Assembly (NCBI RefSeq): GCF_009689985.1
Contig: NZ_QBAW01000005.1
Span: 100,714-164,713 of the forward strand
Length of the DNA: 64,000 bases
Reading direction: 5' to 3'
Source of the DNA: Helicobacter pylori
GTDB taxonomy: Bacteria > Campylobacterota > Campylobacteria > Campylobacterales > Helicobacteraceae
Each line of letters begins with the position of its first letter. Position 1 is the first letter of the stretch. The position numbers and the translations under genes were made by a program. Of this stretch, positions 19,578 through 31,900 are shown piece by piece. Under the pieces are notes generated by a model. It was given only the letters and a program-made list of their open reading frames with translations, did not search any database and was not told the origin of the DNA.

Positions 19578-19862
19578 ATGAACAAAGCGGAATTTATTGA
19601 TTTGGTTAAAGAAGCGGGTAAATACAACAGCAAAAGAGAAGCTGAAGAAGCGATCAACGCCTTTACTCTAGCGGTAGAAACAGCTTTAAGCAAGGGTGAG
19701 AGCGTGGAGTTGATTGGTTTTGGCAAATTTGAAACCGCAGAGCAAAAAGGCAAAGAAGGTAAAGTGCCAGGAAGCGATAAAACTTATAAAACTGAAGACA
19801 AACGAGTGCCTAAATTCAAACCCGGCAAAATCCTTAAACAAAAAGTTGGAGAAGGCAAGTAA
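19578..19862 (+). CDS. hup: DNA-binding protein HU
   Basis: A 94-residue histone-like nucleoid protein of the HU/IHF family. It shows the N-terminal helices beginning MNKAEFIDLV and the conserved VELIGFGKFET core, followed by the DNA-embracing arm around VPGSDKTYKT and the PKFKPGK segment. The reading frame is open for 35 codons upstream, but that part contains the promoter and the product then has the normal HU length. Confidence 0.97.
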   Translation: MNKAEFIDLVKEAGKYNSKREAEEAINAFTLAVETALSKGESVELIGFGKFETAEQKGKEGKVPGSDKTYKTEDKRVPKFKPGKILKQKVGEGK

Positions 19863-19919
19863 ATTTGATCCACTCAGCAAGGGGCTTATCAATAGAGTTT
19901 CTTGCTTTCTTAATAAAAT

Positions 19920-19996
19920 GTCCTTGTAGCTCAGCTGGATAGAGCGTATGATTCCTAATCGTAAGGTCGTGGGTTCGAATCCCGCCAAGGACACCA
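19920..19996 (+). tRNA. tRNA-Arg (anticodon CCT)
   Basis: A complete 77-base cloverleaf: acceptor GTCCTTG pairs with CAAGGAC, the D-arm is GCTC/GAGC, the anticodon stem TATGA/TCGTA encloses loop TTCCTAA, and the T-arm GTGGG-TTCGAAT-CCCGC is intact. CCA is encoded (19994-19996). The anticodon CCT reads AGG. It lies 57 bases after hup. Confidence 0.95.
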
Positions 19997-20140
19997 TTCG
20001 TGCTATTTTCACTACCATAGGGATTTAGTCGTTGTTTGTGTTGTTTGTGAAAAAGGTAGTTAAAAGGAATTAAAAATTTAACCTTATCCTTAAAAAGCAC
20101 TCAAAAAAATATTTTATTTCTTATCTTATTTAAAAAATAT

Positions 20141-20347
20141 TCAAAGCATTTTTTACAATTAAAAAGATCTTTCAAAAAACAAGCGATAATCTCTTAAAAA
20201 AGCGCTTTTTAGGGGGGTTTTAGTTGTGGGTTGTAGGGGAGGATTTTTCAAAATGCCCCCTATCCTTTTAAGAAAATGGGTTTAAAAATCAAACTTAAAA
20301 AATGAGTTTTATCATAAAATAAAATCTTAAAACAATAAAACAAAGCC
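20141..20347 (-). repeat. Dispersed intergenic repeat, copy B (longest)
   Basis: Read on the minus strand: GGCTTTGTTTTATTGTTTTA, a unique 60-base insertion relative to the other copies, CTTAAAAGGATAGGGGGCATTTTGAAA, a C-rich block (CCCCTACAACCCACAACTAAA, then CCCCCC), AAAAAGCGCTTTTTTAAGAG and an AT-rich tail that includes TTGTAAAAAATGCT. The blocks follow the same order as in copy A (10141-10291). Confidence 0.6.
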
Positions 20348-20349
20348 AT
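20260..20349 (-). CDS. Possible 29-residue hydrophobic micropeptide inside repeat copy B
   Basis: ATG at 20349 to TAG at 20262-20260, preceded by AAGGGG six bases upstream. The product begins MALFYCFKILFYD and ends FKPIFLKG; it is rich in Phe, Leu, Ile and Lys, the composition of small membrane-active toxins of type I toxin-antitoxin systems, which are known in this species (the AapA family). It does not match the AapA sequences I remember, and the other two repeat copies do not keep the frame, so it may be chance. Confidence 0.25.
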   Translation of the reverse strand: MALFYCFKILFYDKTHFLSLIFKPIFLKG

Positions 20350-20503
20350 TAAAATCCCCTTTTTTTAAAAATTGAGTTATCCCTATTAAAAATTTTAGGA
20401 AAGCCAAAAAATAAATCATAACCCCCTAGACTTTAAACTTAAAGCTCACTAGCCTTATAAGATTAGTTAAGAATATCCGCATGACAAATCCATTCAAAAA
20501 TGA

Positions 20504-20509
20504 TATAAT
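20504..20509 (+). promoter_or_regulatory. -10 box for the lipoprotein-fadL genes
   Basis: TATAAT about 33 bases before the ATG at 20542, giving a short leader with AAGGA. Confidence 0.6.
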
Positions 20510-20541
20510 AGACTTGATCAACTCATTTTAAGGAAATGCCC

Positions 20542-21147
20542 ATGCGTTTGCACACTGCCTTTTTTGGTATTAATTCGTTGCTCGTTGCCACTCTTTTGAT
20601 AAGCGGTTGCAGTCTCTTTAAAAAGCGTAACACTAACGCCCAGCTAATCCCCCCTTCAGCTAATGGCTTGCAAGCCCCCATTTATCCTCCAACCAATTTC
20701 ACCCCCAGAAAGAGCATTCAGCCTCTCCCAAGCCCACGCTTTGAAAATAACAATCAGCCTATCATCAGCTCTAACCCCACTAACGCTATCCCTAACACCC
20801 CCATTCTCACGCCTAATAATGTCATTGAATTGAACGCAGTGGGCATGGGTGTGGCTCCAGAATCCACCATTTCGCCCTCTCAAGCCTTGGCTTTGGCCAA
20901 GCGAGCGGCTATTGTTGATGGCTACCGCCAATTGGGTGAAAAAATGTATGGTATTAGAGTGAACGCTCAAGACACCGTCAAAGACATGGTTTTACAAAAT
21001 TCCGTGATTAAAACCAGAGTCAACGCTCTCATTCGTAACGCTGAAATCACTGAGACCATCTATAAAGACGGCTTGTGTCAAGTGAGCATGGAGCTTAAAT
21101 TAGACGGCAGGATTTGGTATCGTATTTTGAGCGGAGCGAGAGGATAA
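20542..21147 (+). CDS. LPP20-family lipoprotein
   Basis: A 201-residue lipoprotein: signal sequence ending LLISGC with the lipid-accepting Cys, a Pro/Asn-rich linker (about 30-95), and a C-terminal LPP20-type domain (about 97-195) that begins VIELNAVGMGVAP and continues with AKRAAIVDGYRQL. LPP20 proteins are membrane-associated antigens of H. pylori; their molecular job is not established. I start at the second ATG because AAGGA is seven bases before it; an ATG six bases earlier is too close. Two more envelope genes follow in the same direction. Confidence 0.82.
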   Translation: MRLHTAFFGINSLLVATLLISGCSLFKKRNTNAQLIPPSANGLQAPIYPPTNFTPRKSIQPLPSPRFENNNQPIISSNPTNAIPNTPILTPNNVIELNAVGMGVAPESTISPSQALALAKRAAIVDGYRQLGEKMYGIRVNAQDTVKDMVLQNSVIKTRVNALIRNAEITETIYKDGLCQVSMELKLDGRIWYRILSGARG

Positions 21148-21166
21148 ACCCTCTTACTCTATAACC

Positions 21167-21784
21167 ATGCGGTATTTTAGAAGCGCTTTTTTATTATTTT
21201 TCATGACGCTTTTTTTTGTCTCTTGCTCCAAGCACCCTTTTTCTAAGCAAACCCCCAAAACTAGGGAGCAAATCAGACAAGAAGAAGCCAATAAAAAAAG
21301 AGAAGAGACTTTGAATGCCTTGCGCCAATTCAGGCTCATTTATATTAACACGCCGGTTTTTCGCTTTTATGATTACGGCACGATTAAAACCGATAAAGAC
21401 CATAATATTGAAGTAACCCTTTACAAGCTCAGCCAAAGAGTGGGCGATATTTATATGACTAAACGAAACATTTGTTTTAGCCAAAAATGTTCGGCTAAAT
21501 GGATTGCTGCAAGGGATTTGTTTGGTAACGTGAGCTATGGGGATTTGTTTGATGACATTGTTTTAGGGAGGGATATTTTTAAAGGTTTAGGCAAGCGCCA
21601 CTTAACCCCTGAATACGTGATCCAAAGGTTTCAAAAAAGCGGGGAAATTATCCTTTATGAAAGAAAAAATGGCCTGATTTCTTTCCAGAATTTGACGCAA
21701 AAAATTGCTATTAGGATTGAACCCTATGAGCCTTCTTTACAAGATTTAGAAGATAATGAAAACGCTGATAGCGAGCTTCAATGA
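21167..21784 (+). CDS. Putative lipoprotein, unknown function
   Basis: A 205-residue protein with a signal sequence ending TLFFVSC, a good lipobox. After the Cys there is a Lys/Glu/Gln-rich coil (about 30-60) and then a mixed domain with RFYDYGTIKTDKD and an internal Cys pair (CFSQKC). Its last four bases overlap the start of the FadL porin gene (ATGA), and it lies 19 bases after the LPP20-like gene, so the three are probably one operon for envelope proteins. No function is recognised. Confidence 0.8.
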   Translation: MRYFRSAFLLFFMTLFFVSCSKHPFSKQTPKTREQIRQEEANKKREETLNALRQFRLIYINTPVFRFYDYGTIKTDKDHNIEVTLYKLSQRVGDIYMTKRNICFSQKCSAKWIAARDLFGNVSYGDLFDDIVLGRDIFKGLGKRHLTPEYVIQRFQKSGEIILYERKNGLISFQNLTQKIAIRIEPYEPSLQDLEDNENADSELQ

Positions 21785-23544
21785 AAAACTTTTCCCCACT
21801 TTATTACTTTAAAAAGCTCAAAAAACGCCATTTAATCGCTCTGAGCCTGCCCTTGCTTTCTTATGCCAATGGCTTTAAAATCCAAGAGCAAAGCCTAAAT
21901 GGCACGGCTTTAGGCTCGGCGTATGTCGCTGGGGCTAGGGGCGCTGACGCTTCCTTTTACAACCCGGCGAATATGGGCTTTACTAACGATTGGGGTGAAA
22001 ACAGAAGCGAATTTGAAATGACCACCACCGTGATCAATATCCCGGCCTTTAGCTTTAAAGTCCCTACGACTAATCAAGGCTTGTATTCGGTTACGAGTTT
22101 AGAAATTGATAAAAGCCAACAAAATATTTTAGGCATCATCAACACTATAGGGCTTGGCAATATCCTTAAAGCGCTTGGCAATACGGCTGCTACCAATGGC
22201 TTACAACAAGCAATCAATCGTGTTCAAGGGCTTATGAATCTAACCAATCAAAAAGTCGTAACCCTCGCTTCAAATCCTGATACTCAAATCGTGAATGGCT
22301 GGACGGGCACGACTAATTTCGTTTTACCCAAATTCTTTTATAAAACGCGCACGCATAACGGCTTCACTTTTGGGGGGAGTTTCACCGCTCCTAGCGGACT
22401 AGGCATGAAATGGAATGGTAAGGGGGGGGAATTTTTACATGATGTGTTTATCATGATGGTAGAGCTTGCCCCTAGCATGAGCTATACTGTTAATAAGCGC
22501 TTTTCTGTGGGGGTGGGTTTAAGGGGGCTTTATGCGACCGGGAGCTTTAATAACACCGTTTATGTGCCTTTAGAGGGCGCTTCGGTTTTGAGCGCGGAAC
22601 AGATTTTAAATTTACCCAACAATGTTTTTGCCGATCAAGTGCCAAGCAATATGATGACTTTATTAGGCAATATTGGCTACCAGCCGGCGCTTAATTGCCA
22701 AAAAGCCGGTGGGGATATGAGCGATCAAAGCTGTCAAGAGTTTTATAACGGCTTGAAAAAAATCATGGGTTATAGCGGTTTAATCAAAGCGAGCGCGAAT
22801 CTTTATGGCACGACTCAAGTCGTGCAAAAATCTAACGGGCAAGGCGTATCGGGGGGCTATAGAGTGGGTTCGAGTTTGCGTGTGTTTGATCATGGGATGT
22901 TTTCGGTGGTGTATAATTCTTCAGTTACTTTCAATATGAAAGGCGGTTTAGTGGCTATCACAGAGCTTGGCCCTTCTTTAGGGAGCGTTTTGACTAAAGG
23001 CAGTTTGAATATCAATGTTTCACTCCCCCAAACCCTAAGCCTAGCCTACGCCCACCAATTTTTTAAAGATCGCCTAAGGATTGAGGGGGTGTTTGAGCGC
23101 ACCTTTTGGAGTCAAGGGAATAAATTCTTAGTAACCCCTGATTTTGCGAACGCTACTTACAAGGGCTTGAGTGGGACAGTGGCTTCACTAGACTCTGAAA
23201 CGCTTAAAAAAATGGTAGGCTTAGCGAATTTTAAAAGCGTGATGAACATGGGGGCTGGCTGGAGGGACACCAACACCTTTAGATTAGGGGTAACTTACAT
23301 GGGGAAAAGCTTGCGTTTGATGGGCGCTATTGATTATGACCAAGCCCCAAGCCCTCAAGACGCGATAGGTATCCCGGATTCTAATGGCTATACCGTAGCT
23401 TTTGGGACTAAATACAATTTTAGGGGCTTTGATTTAGGCGTAGCGGGGAGTTTCACTTTTAAGAGCAACCGCTCCAGCTTGTATCAATCCCCAACCATTG
23501 GGCAATTGAGAATCTTTAGCGCCTCTTTAGGCTATCGCTGGTAA
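21781..23544 (+). CDS. FadL/TodX-family outer membrane protein
   Basis: A 587-residue beta-barrel of the FadL/OmpP1 family, which lets hydrophobic compounds such as fatty acids cross the outer membrane. After a signal sequence ending LSYA the mature chain opens with NGFKIQEQSLNGTALGSAYV and ASFYNPANM, the family's hatch signature, and the last strand ends in an aromatic residue (SLGYRW). Two G runs (G6 near 22375 and G7 near 22425) lie in frame. It is longer than E. coli FadL (about 420 mature residues) because of loops near 250-330. The transported compound is not known. Confidence 0.9.
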   Translation: MKNFSPLYYFKKLKKRHLIALSLPLLSYANGFKIQEQSLNGTALGSAYVAGARGADASFYNPANMGFTNDWGENRSEFEMTTTVINIPAFSFKVPTTNQGLYSVTSLEIDKSQQNILGIINTIGLGNILKALGNTAATNGLQQAINRVQGLMNLTNQKVVTLASNPDTQIVNGWTGTTNFVLPKFFYKTRTHNGFTFGGSFTAPSGLGMKWNGKGGEFLHDVFIMMVELAPSMSYTVNKRFSVGVGLRGLYATGSFNNTVYVPLEGASVLSAEQILNLPNNVFADQVPSNMMTLLGNIGYQPALNCQKAGGDMSDQSCQEFYNGLKKIMGYSGLIKASANLYGTTQVVQKSNGQGVSGGYRVGSSLRVFDHGMFSVVYNSSVTFNMKGGLVAITELGPSLGSVLTKGSLNINVSLPQTLSLAYAHQFFKDRLRIEGVFERTFWSQGNKFLVTPDFANATYKGLSGTVASLDSETLKKMVGLANFKSVMNMGAGWRDTNTFRLGVTYMGKSLRLMGAIDYDQAPSPQDAIGIPDSNGYTVAFGTKYNFRGFDLGVAGSFTFKSNRSSLYQSPTIGQLRIFSASLGYRW

Positions 23545-25822
<2,278 letters not shown>

Positions 25823-25823
<1 letters not shown>

Positions 25824-26560
25824 TGCTAGAAGCCCTAAACGCCCTAAACCAGCTTAACGCTCTTCATTCCAAAAACGCCGCACACCATTTTAACGCCACT
25901 TTACCCATTCTTTTAAAAGTGCTAGAAAAACAAGATAAAGATCTTTTTCTTTTGCAAGTGGGTAATAAAATTATCCCCACCAAAAGCGAACAGGAATTAA
26001 AAATCAATCAGCCTTATTTTGCGACTATGCAAAGGAATCAGCTGGGCGATATTGTGCTTAAAAACTTAGTGCCTGCCCCAAAAATCTTAGACGCATTAGA
26101 CGATTTGCCCACTATTGAAATGCATAAATTAAAAGAAATCTTAAGCGCCAAAGACAACACCCCTTTAAAAGAATACAAAGAACTTTTGAGCGAAAAATTA
26201 GTCCATGCTAAAAATCCGCAAGAGTTTTTGAATACAGCCAACATGCTTTTAAGCTTGCAATCGCAGGTTTTAAGCTTTGTGGTTGAAAACGAACGCAAAA
26301 AAGCCTTTTTACAGATGAAAGCCAAAAAACAAAGCGTTGATTTTTACGCTCTGTATCCTAACTTGGGCGAAATTGGCGGCGTTATTTATTTGAAGGAAAA
26401 AGAAAAACAGCTTTTTTTAAAAACCACTCTCCAAAGGACTCAAAAGGTTTTAAAAGAGGCTCAAAACACCCTTTTAGGCTTTTCTTTTGTGGAAATTGTG
26501 TGCGAAAAAACCCCCATGCTTTTTGCCTTTGAAGAGCGCTTATTGGACACGCTGGGGTAG
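25823..26560 (+). CDS. Conserved hypothetical protein, weakly FliK-like
   Basis: A 245-residue protein with no signal sequence or membrane segment. Residues 25-70 resemble the small beta domain of many FliK-like proteins (LFLLQVGNKIIP), the middle is helical, and the C-terminal part (PNLGEIGGVIYLKEKEKQLFL) recalls the C-terminal domain of hook-length control proteins. The similarity is weak and judged by eye; the function is unknown. TAATG overlap with coaBC implies coupled translation. A hairpin follows. Confidence 0.72.
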
Positions 26561-26566
26561 GATTTT

Positions 26567-26588
26567 AGCGTTTTAAAAACGCTTTTAT
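26567..26588 (+). terminator. Hairpin terminator after the coaBC operon
   Basis: AGCGTTTTAAAAACGCT followed by TTTTAT, seven bases after the stop at 26560. It separates the plus-strand operon from the convergent thiamine genes. Confidence 0.65.
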
Positions 26589-26667
26589 GATGGATTTAAG
26601 CGCTTTTAAATCCAATAAAAAGCGAGACCCTCTTTTTACTTTAATCCATGCAAAATTTTAGAATTCC

Positions 26668-27321
26668 TCACGCATTTTTTAAAAGTGTTTCAACCGCTAA
26701 GGCTTTATCTTTGGCTTGCGTGATCGCGCTAATGACTGCGATACCGCTGAATTTTTGCAATTTTGAAGCGTTATCTGTCGTGATGCCCCCAATCGCTATA
26801 AGGGGTTTTTTTACCTCACTATCGTGTATTTTTTTTAAAAGATTGACGCCTACAGCTTCTTTAGCGTCTTTTTTAGATGGTGTGGGGAAAATAGGGCCTA
26901 CCCCTAAATAGGCTACGCCGTCTAAATGGCACGCTTTTAGGGCTTGCTCTAAAGTATTGACGCTCAAACCTATAAATTGGCGCTTTTTGCATAAAGTTAT
27001 TACCTCTTCTATAGCCATGTCTTCTTGCCCCACATGCACGCCATCAGCCTTTAATTCTAGCGCGAGTTTTACCTCATCATTGACAATAAAAGGCGCGCCG
27101 TATTTTTGGCATAATTTTTGACACTTTAGAGCTAATTGTTTGATTTCAATAGGATCTTGTAGGGCTAAATCGCCTTTTTGACGGAATTGAAACGCTGTGA
27201 TTTTAGATTTTAAAGCTAATTCTAAAGTGTCTAAAAGCGCGTTTATCCTATCGCCTTTTATATGGTAGAAATCTTGCGAACCAGCCACAAACATGAGTTT
27301 CAAACAATTCGCATCAAACAT
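26668..27321 (-). CDS. thiE: Thiamine-phosphate synthase
   Basis: Joins HMP-pyrophosphate and thiazole phosphate to thiamine phosphate. The 217-residue TIM barrel shows [30 protein letters not shown] and [13 protein letters not shown], matching the family's substrate and metal sites; IAIGGI is near the C-terminus. It overlaps thiD by eight bases and is the last of the thiM-thiD-thiE run, which fits a salvage-based thiamine pathway. Confidence 0.95.
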   Translation of the reverse strand: MFDANCLKLMFVAGSQDFYHIKGDRINALLDTLELALKSKITAFQFRQKGDLALQDPIEIKQLALKCQKLCQKYGAPFIVNDEVKLALELKADGVHVGQEDMAIEEVITLCKKRQFIGLSVNTLEQALKACHLDGVAYLGVGPIFPTPSKKDAKEAVGVNLLKKIHDSEVKKPLIAIGGITTDNASKLQKFSGIAVISAITQAKDKALAVETLLKNA

Positions 27322-28123
27322 GCTTTTTAACGCTCCATAAATTCAAAGGCCCATGCCCATGCCCAATGTTTAAGGGGTTTTGAATGATGATAGTTAAAAG
27401 CTCTTTAGCCTTTGTGATAGCGTTTTTTAAATCCAGCCCTTGAGCGAGTAAGCCCACAATCAAGCTAGACAGAACACAACCCGTGCCATGCGTGTTTTTG
27501 GTGTTAAAGCGCTTGGCGTTTAGGACAAATTCAATGTCTTCTAAAAACACCCAGTCGTTGCTAAACTCCCCTTGAAAATGCTCTGTATGCCCCCCTTTAA
27601 TCACGGCGTTTTTGACGCCTAAATCCCTTAAAATACCCATCGCTTTTGAAGCGCTTTTATCGTCTCGCACTTGAACGCCTGTGAGCGCATAGACTTCAGG
27701 GAGGTTAGGGGTTAGTAAATTGGTTTTAGGTAAAAGGCGTTTTTTTAAGCTTAAAATCGCCTCTTCTTCTAAAAGCAAAGCCCCATTTTTTGCCACCATC
27801 ACCGGATCTAAAACGCACAACCCAAAATCACAAGTTTCTAAAGTGTCTGCTACGCATTCAATGATTTGAGCGTTGCATAACGCTCCCATTTTGAACGCTT
27901 TGATAGAAAAATCATCTCTAATGGCTAAGATTTGCGCTTTCACGCTCTCTACACTCAATGGATAAACCCCATGCACGCCCTGTGTGTTTTGGGCGGTTAT
28001 ACAAGTGATCACGCTTGTCCCAAACACGCCCAAAGTTTGAAACGCTTTCAAATCGGCCTGTATCCCAGCGCCCCCACCGCTATCGCTACCAGCAATGCTT
28101 AAAACTTGCGGATAAACTTTCAC
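27314..28123 (-). CDS. thiD: Hydroxymethylpyrimidine (phosphate) kinase
   Basis: Phosphorylates HMP and HMP phosphate. The 269-residue ribokinase-fold protein begins with [16 protein letters not shown], carries [11 protein letters not shown], and has the anion-hole motif [10 protein letters not shown] near the C-terminus with the catalytic Asp replaced by the usual family Cys context (HGTGC). It overlaps thiM by four bases. Confidence 0.95.
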   Translation of the reverse strand: MKVYPQVLSIAGSDSGGGAGIQADLKAFQTLGVFGTSVITCITAQNTQGVHGVYPLSVESVKAQILAIRDDFSIKAFKMGALCNAQIIECVADTLETCDFGLCVLDPVMVAKNGALLLEEEAILSLKKRLLPKTNLLTPNLPEVYALTGVQVRDDKSASKAMGILRDLGVKNAVIKGGHTEHFQGEFSNDWVFLEDIEFVLNAKRFNTKNTHGTGCVLSSLIVGLLAQGLDLKNAITKAKELLTIIIQNPLNIGHGHGPLNLWSVKKHV

Positions 28124-28899
28124 AACTCTTCCTTAATAAGGCTGTTTTCTAACTTTGTGGGCAAGCTTAGAGCGTCTAAAAAATAAAACAAGAACGAACC
28201 ATTAGAGCCGTTATTTTCTAACACTTTTTTTTGCGCACTAAAAGCGGCTTGTTTATAGAGCGCGCAAAGTTGCGCCATAGAATCTAAGGGGTCTTTTTTC
28301 AAACTCAAAAAGCTCGCGCACGCTGCGGTGTGCAAACACCCAGCCCCAGTAATCACAGCCAAATACTCGCTCCCCCCAGTAATACTAAAAACTTTTTTCC
28401 CATCGCTCACGAAATCTATTTTACCCGTCATTACCGCTATCACAGAATATTTTTGAGCCACTCGTTTGACAATTTCTATAGGCGTGGCGGAATGCTTGGA
28501 ATCTAACCCCTTACTTTCGCAAGAAATTCCCACTAAAGAGCCTAATTCTGCAGCATTACCCCTAAGAACGCTAATCCCTTCGCTTTCTAAAAGCTCTAAA
28601 CTGGTGCCATGGCGCAAAGCGCTCGCTGAGCACCCCACAGGATCTAACACAATGGGTTTATTCAAAGCCTTATAATGTTTGATCGCCTCTTTAGCGCATA
28701 AAATGGTGCGTTCATTGAGAGTGCCAATATTGATAGCGAGCGCGTCAGAAATTTTTGCCAAATCTTGCATTTCAGCAATGGCATCACTCATTAAAGGTGA
28801 TGCCCCTAAGGCTAACAAACCATTAGCCACGAATTGCGCCACCACATAATTGGTGATATTATGCACTAAGGGGCGTTTTTGGCGTAACTCTTTTAACAT
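28120..28899 (-). CDS. thiM: Hydroxyethylthiazole kinase
   Basis: Phosphorylates the thiazole moiety salvaged from the surroundings. The 259-residue protein has the N-terminal [21 protein letters not shown], the LDPVGCSAS motif and [11 protein letters not shown] of the family. A strong ribosome site (AAGGAGG) precedes the ATG. I see no TPP-riboswitch-like structure in the short upstream region (28900-28990). Confidence 0.95.
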   Translation of the reverse strand: MLKELRQKRPLVHNITNYVVAQFVANGLLALGASPLMSDAIAEMQDLAKISDALAINIGTLNERTILCAKEAIKHYKALNKPIVLDPVGCSASALRHGTSLELLESEGISVLRGNAAELGSLVGISCESKGLDSKHSATPIEIVKRVAQKYSVIAVMTGKIDFVSDGKKVFSITGGSEYLAVITGAGCLHTAACASFLSLKKDPLDSMAQLCALYKQAAFSAQKKVLENNGSNGSFLFYFLDALSLPTKLENSLIKEEL

Positions 28900-28991
28900 T
28901 ATGAGCCTCCTTAAACTTTCTTTTATTTTACAAAAAAATCCATTAAGCGGCGCTGTCTTTGAGTTTTAATGTGAAAGCGTTCAAAAATGAA

Positions 28992-31900
28992 CTATTTTTC
29001 ATTAATCTCATCTTGTTTAACCCCATTTTTTTTAACCTCATTTTTTTTAAATATAGAACTAGTGAGATCACAAAAGCGGTGGAAAAAACGAGAAAGGCTT
29101 GCAGCGACTTTTTCTTTCACCTCTTGATAGCGCGAATTTTTGTCAAACCTGGAGGGTTTTTCTTTAATGATTTTAGGGAATTCCGTCCCGCTGAAGCTAA
29201 TTTCGCCCCCGCTAAAGGCATGCTGCATGAACGAATAGGCTTTTTCTTCATTCAAGCGGTTTTCTTCTATGATATTTTGGAATTCCTCTTCTCTTTTTTG
29301 GTGGATGTAATCTTGAAAATACGCATGGACTTCTTGGTCTTTGTTGTATTTGTCAATGAAATCCATGATCAAATCTTTTTTATTCCTTAACTCTATGCTG
29401 GAGTTGATGATTGGCTCTATTTTGGTTTTAACGTCTTGAATTTCTAGATCATGCTCTTTAGCGAATTCTTCAATCAAATTCAAAATATAGTCAATATTGA
29501 CTTCCACTTGCTTAATGAGTTCAATTTCAAAAATCAAATCGTCGTTAATCTCTTCTTTATCCCTCCCTTTTTCTGGCCTCATTTCATCGTAAAAATCAAG
29601 GTATTTGCTTTGATAGTCTTGAAAATCCCTTGGGTTGATGTAATCGTCTTTTTTAAAACTTTCAAAGCTGTTTAAAATATTTTCTAATTTCAAAATCTTG
29701 CCAAAAAGCTTAATGAAATCCTTTTTCTGGCTTTCTGAAATAATCGGCTCTTTTAAGGGAAATTCTCTTAAAAGCCTTTCAATCAAACCCTCATAGCCCT
29801 CGTATTCCTTATTATTGTCCGTGTAGCCTTTCAAATAATCTTCATATTTCCTTAATAGCGCAATAGTTTTAGCGTCCTTGTTGCCAAAAAGCATGAGAGC
29901 GTCATTTAAATCCTGCTCTAAATCCCTAAAACACACGATATTCCCATGCGTTTTAACGCTATCTAAAATGCGGTTTGTGCGTGAAAAAGCCTGAATTAGC
30001 CCATGGTGTTTTAGGTTTTTATCCACCCAAAGGGTGTTGAGCCTTGTAGCGTCAAACCCGGTCAAAAACATGTTCACCACCATTAAAAGATCGATTTCAC
30101 GATCCTTTACTTTTTGAGAAAGATCCTTATAATAACTTTGGAATTTTTGATCCGAAGTGTCAAAAGAAGTTTTAAACATCCCATTATAATCCGCAATCGC
30201 GCCCTCTAAAAAATCCCTTGAGCTTTTATCTAGCCCGTTAGCGCTTTCATTGTTTTCATCTTCTAGCGCATCAAGTTCTTCATTAGTGCTATAGCTAAAA
30301 ATGGTAGCGATTTTAAGGTCGTGTTTTTCTTCTTTAAAAGCTAGGTAGTATTTTTTCAGCGCTTCTATACTAGAGCATGCCAGAATGGAATTGAATTTTT
30401 TATTTTTAGTGGCTTGATTGAAACGCTCTAAAATGCATTTAGCGATTTCTTTGATCCTCCTAATATCCAAAAGGGCGTTTTTTTCATCAACCGCTCTAAC
30501 CTTATTATCTATAATGTCCTCTTTAGCTTTAATGGTGTTGTGGTATTCCACTCTAAAAGGCAAAACATTTTTATCCCTGATCGCATCAATAATGGTGTAT
30601 TGGTGGAGGCATTCCCCAAATTTCTGCTTTGTCGTGCCTAAAGGGTTGTTTTTATCGCAATTTTGTGCAAAAATGGGCGTGCCTGTGAACCCAAAAAGGT
30701 GGTATTTTTTAAACGCTTTAGTGATAACTTGGTGCATTGAGCCTAACTGACTCCTGTGGCATTCATCAAAAATCATCACCACTTCTTCATTAAAGATCGC
30801 ATGCCCTTTAAGGTGGGATTTAACGAATTTGTCTAATTTTTGGATCGTGGTGATAATGATTTTAGCGTTAGGGTTTTCAAGCTGTTCTTTTAAAATCTTG
30901 GTGCTTGTGTTGGAATTAGCGCAATCTTTTTGGAATTTATCGTATTCTTTCATGGTTTGATAGTCCAAATCCTTTCTATCCACCACAAACAAAACTTTTG
31001 AAACGCTCTCTAATTCTTTAGCCAACGCCGCGCTTTTAAAGCTCGTTAAGGTTTTACCGCTCCCTGTCGTGTGCCAGATATAGCCTTTGCTTTGATTTTT
31101 TCCATAAGTTTTACTATTTTGTGCGGCTTTGATTTTTTCTAAAATCCTTTCGGCCGCCACGATTTGATAAGGCCGCATCACCAATAAAACCTCATCGCTC
31201 GTAAAAACGCAATAGCGCGTTAAAACATTCAAAAGGCTATGCTTTGCAAAAAACGATCGGGCAAAATCCATTAAATCTTCAATATTGTTGTTCTTGCTAT
31301 CCGCCCAATAATTCGTGAATTCAAAAGTATCGGCTTTATGGTTTTTTTCCAGCTGGGCTATTCTTGTGGTGTTTGAATAGTATTTAGAGCTCGTGCCGTT
31401 ACTGATAACAAAAATCTGCACGAAATCAAAAAGCCCGTCTTCAGCACTAAAACTATCCCTTTGATAGCGCTTGATTTGATTGAACGCCTCTCTAATCGCC
31501 ACGCCCCTTCTTTTCAATTCCACATGCACTAAAGGCAATCCATTCACAAGGACACTCACATCATAGCGGTTCTCATACTTCCCCCCTTTAGCGCTGTATT
31601 GGTGGATCACTTGCAAGGCGTTTTTATGGATATTTTTCTTATCAATGATTTTAATGTTTTTGGTTTTTCCATCCTCAAGGGTTAGGTTAAAAATCGGATC
31701 TTCTTGGATTTTTCTCGTTTTAGCCTTATAGTCATCGTTTTTATTAGCGATGAATTGAGAATAAAGAATCTCCCATTCTTTAGGCGTGAAATGATAATCG
31801 TTAAGCTTTTCTAACTGCTCTTTTAAATTGTCTTTTAATTCTTGTTCTTTGTAGATTTTTTTAAATTCATAGCCTTGTTTTTGTAAAAGCCCAATAAACG

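Larger units (their letters stand above)
19997..20541 (+). other. Long intergenic region between tRNA-Arg and the LPP20-like gene
   Basis: 545 bases holding the longest copy of the dispersed repeat (20141-20347), a possible minus-strand micropeptide (20260-20349), AT-rich sequence, and the promoter of the lipoprotein genes (TATAAT at 20504). No ordinary protein gene is supported. Confidence 0.6.

Noticed and set aside
19686..20018. 110-codon frame on the minus strand across hup and the tRNA
   Set aside because: It reads through tRNA-Arg and the HU gene in antisense; the tRNA-derived part resembles a common mis-annotated phrase (GGIRTHDLTIRN type) found at tRNA genes.
22425..22431. G7 run in the FadL porin gene as a phase switch
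   Set aside because: The gene is intact and the run is short; it codes Lys-Gly-Gly in a loop. No evidence for switching beyond its length.
28900..28990. TPP riboswitch upstream of thiM
   Set aside because: The region is only about 90 bases and I see none of the conserved CUGAGA or helix elements.
28959..29390. 143-codon open frame opposite the end of hsdR
   Set aside because: Very Phe-rich product that mirrors Lys/Glu codons of hsdR; no ribosome site of note. It is a shadow of the real gene.
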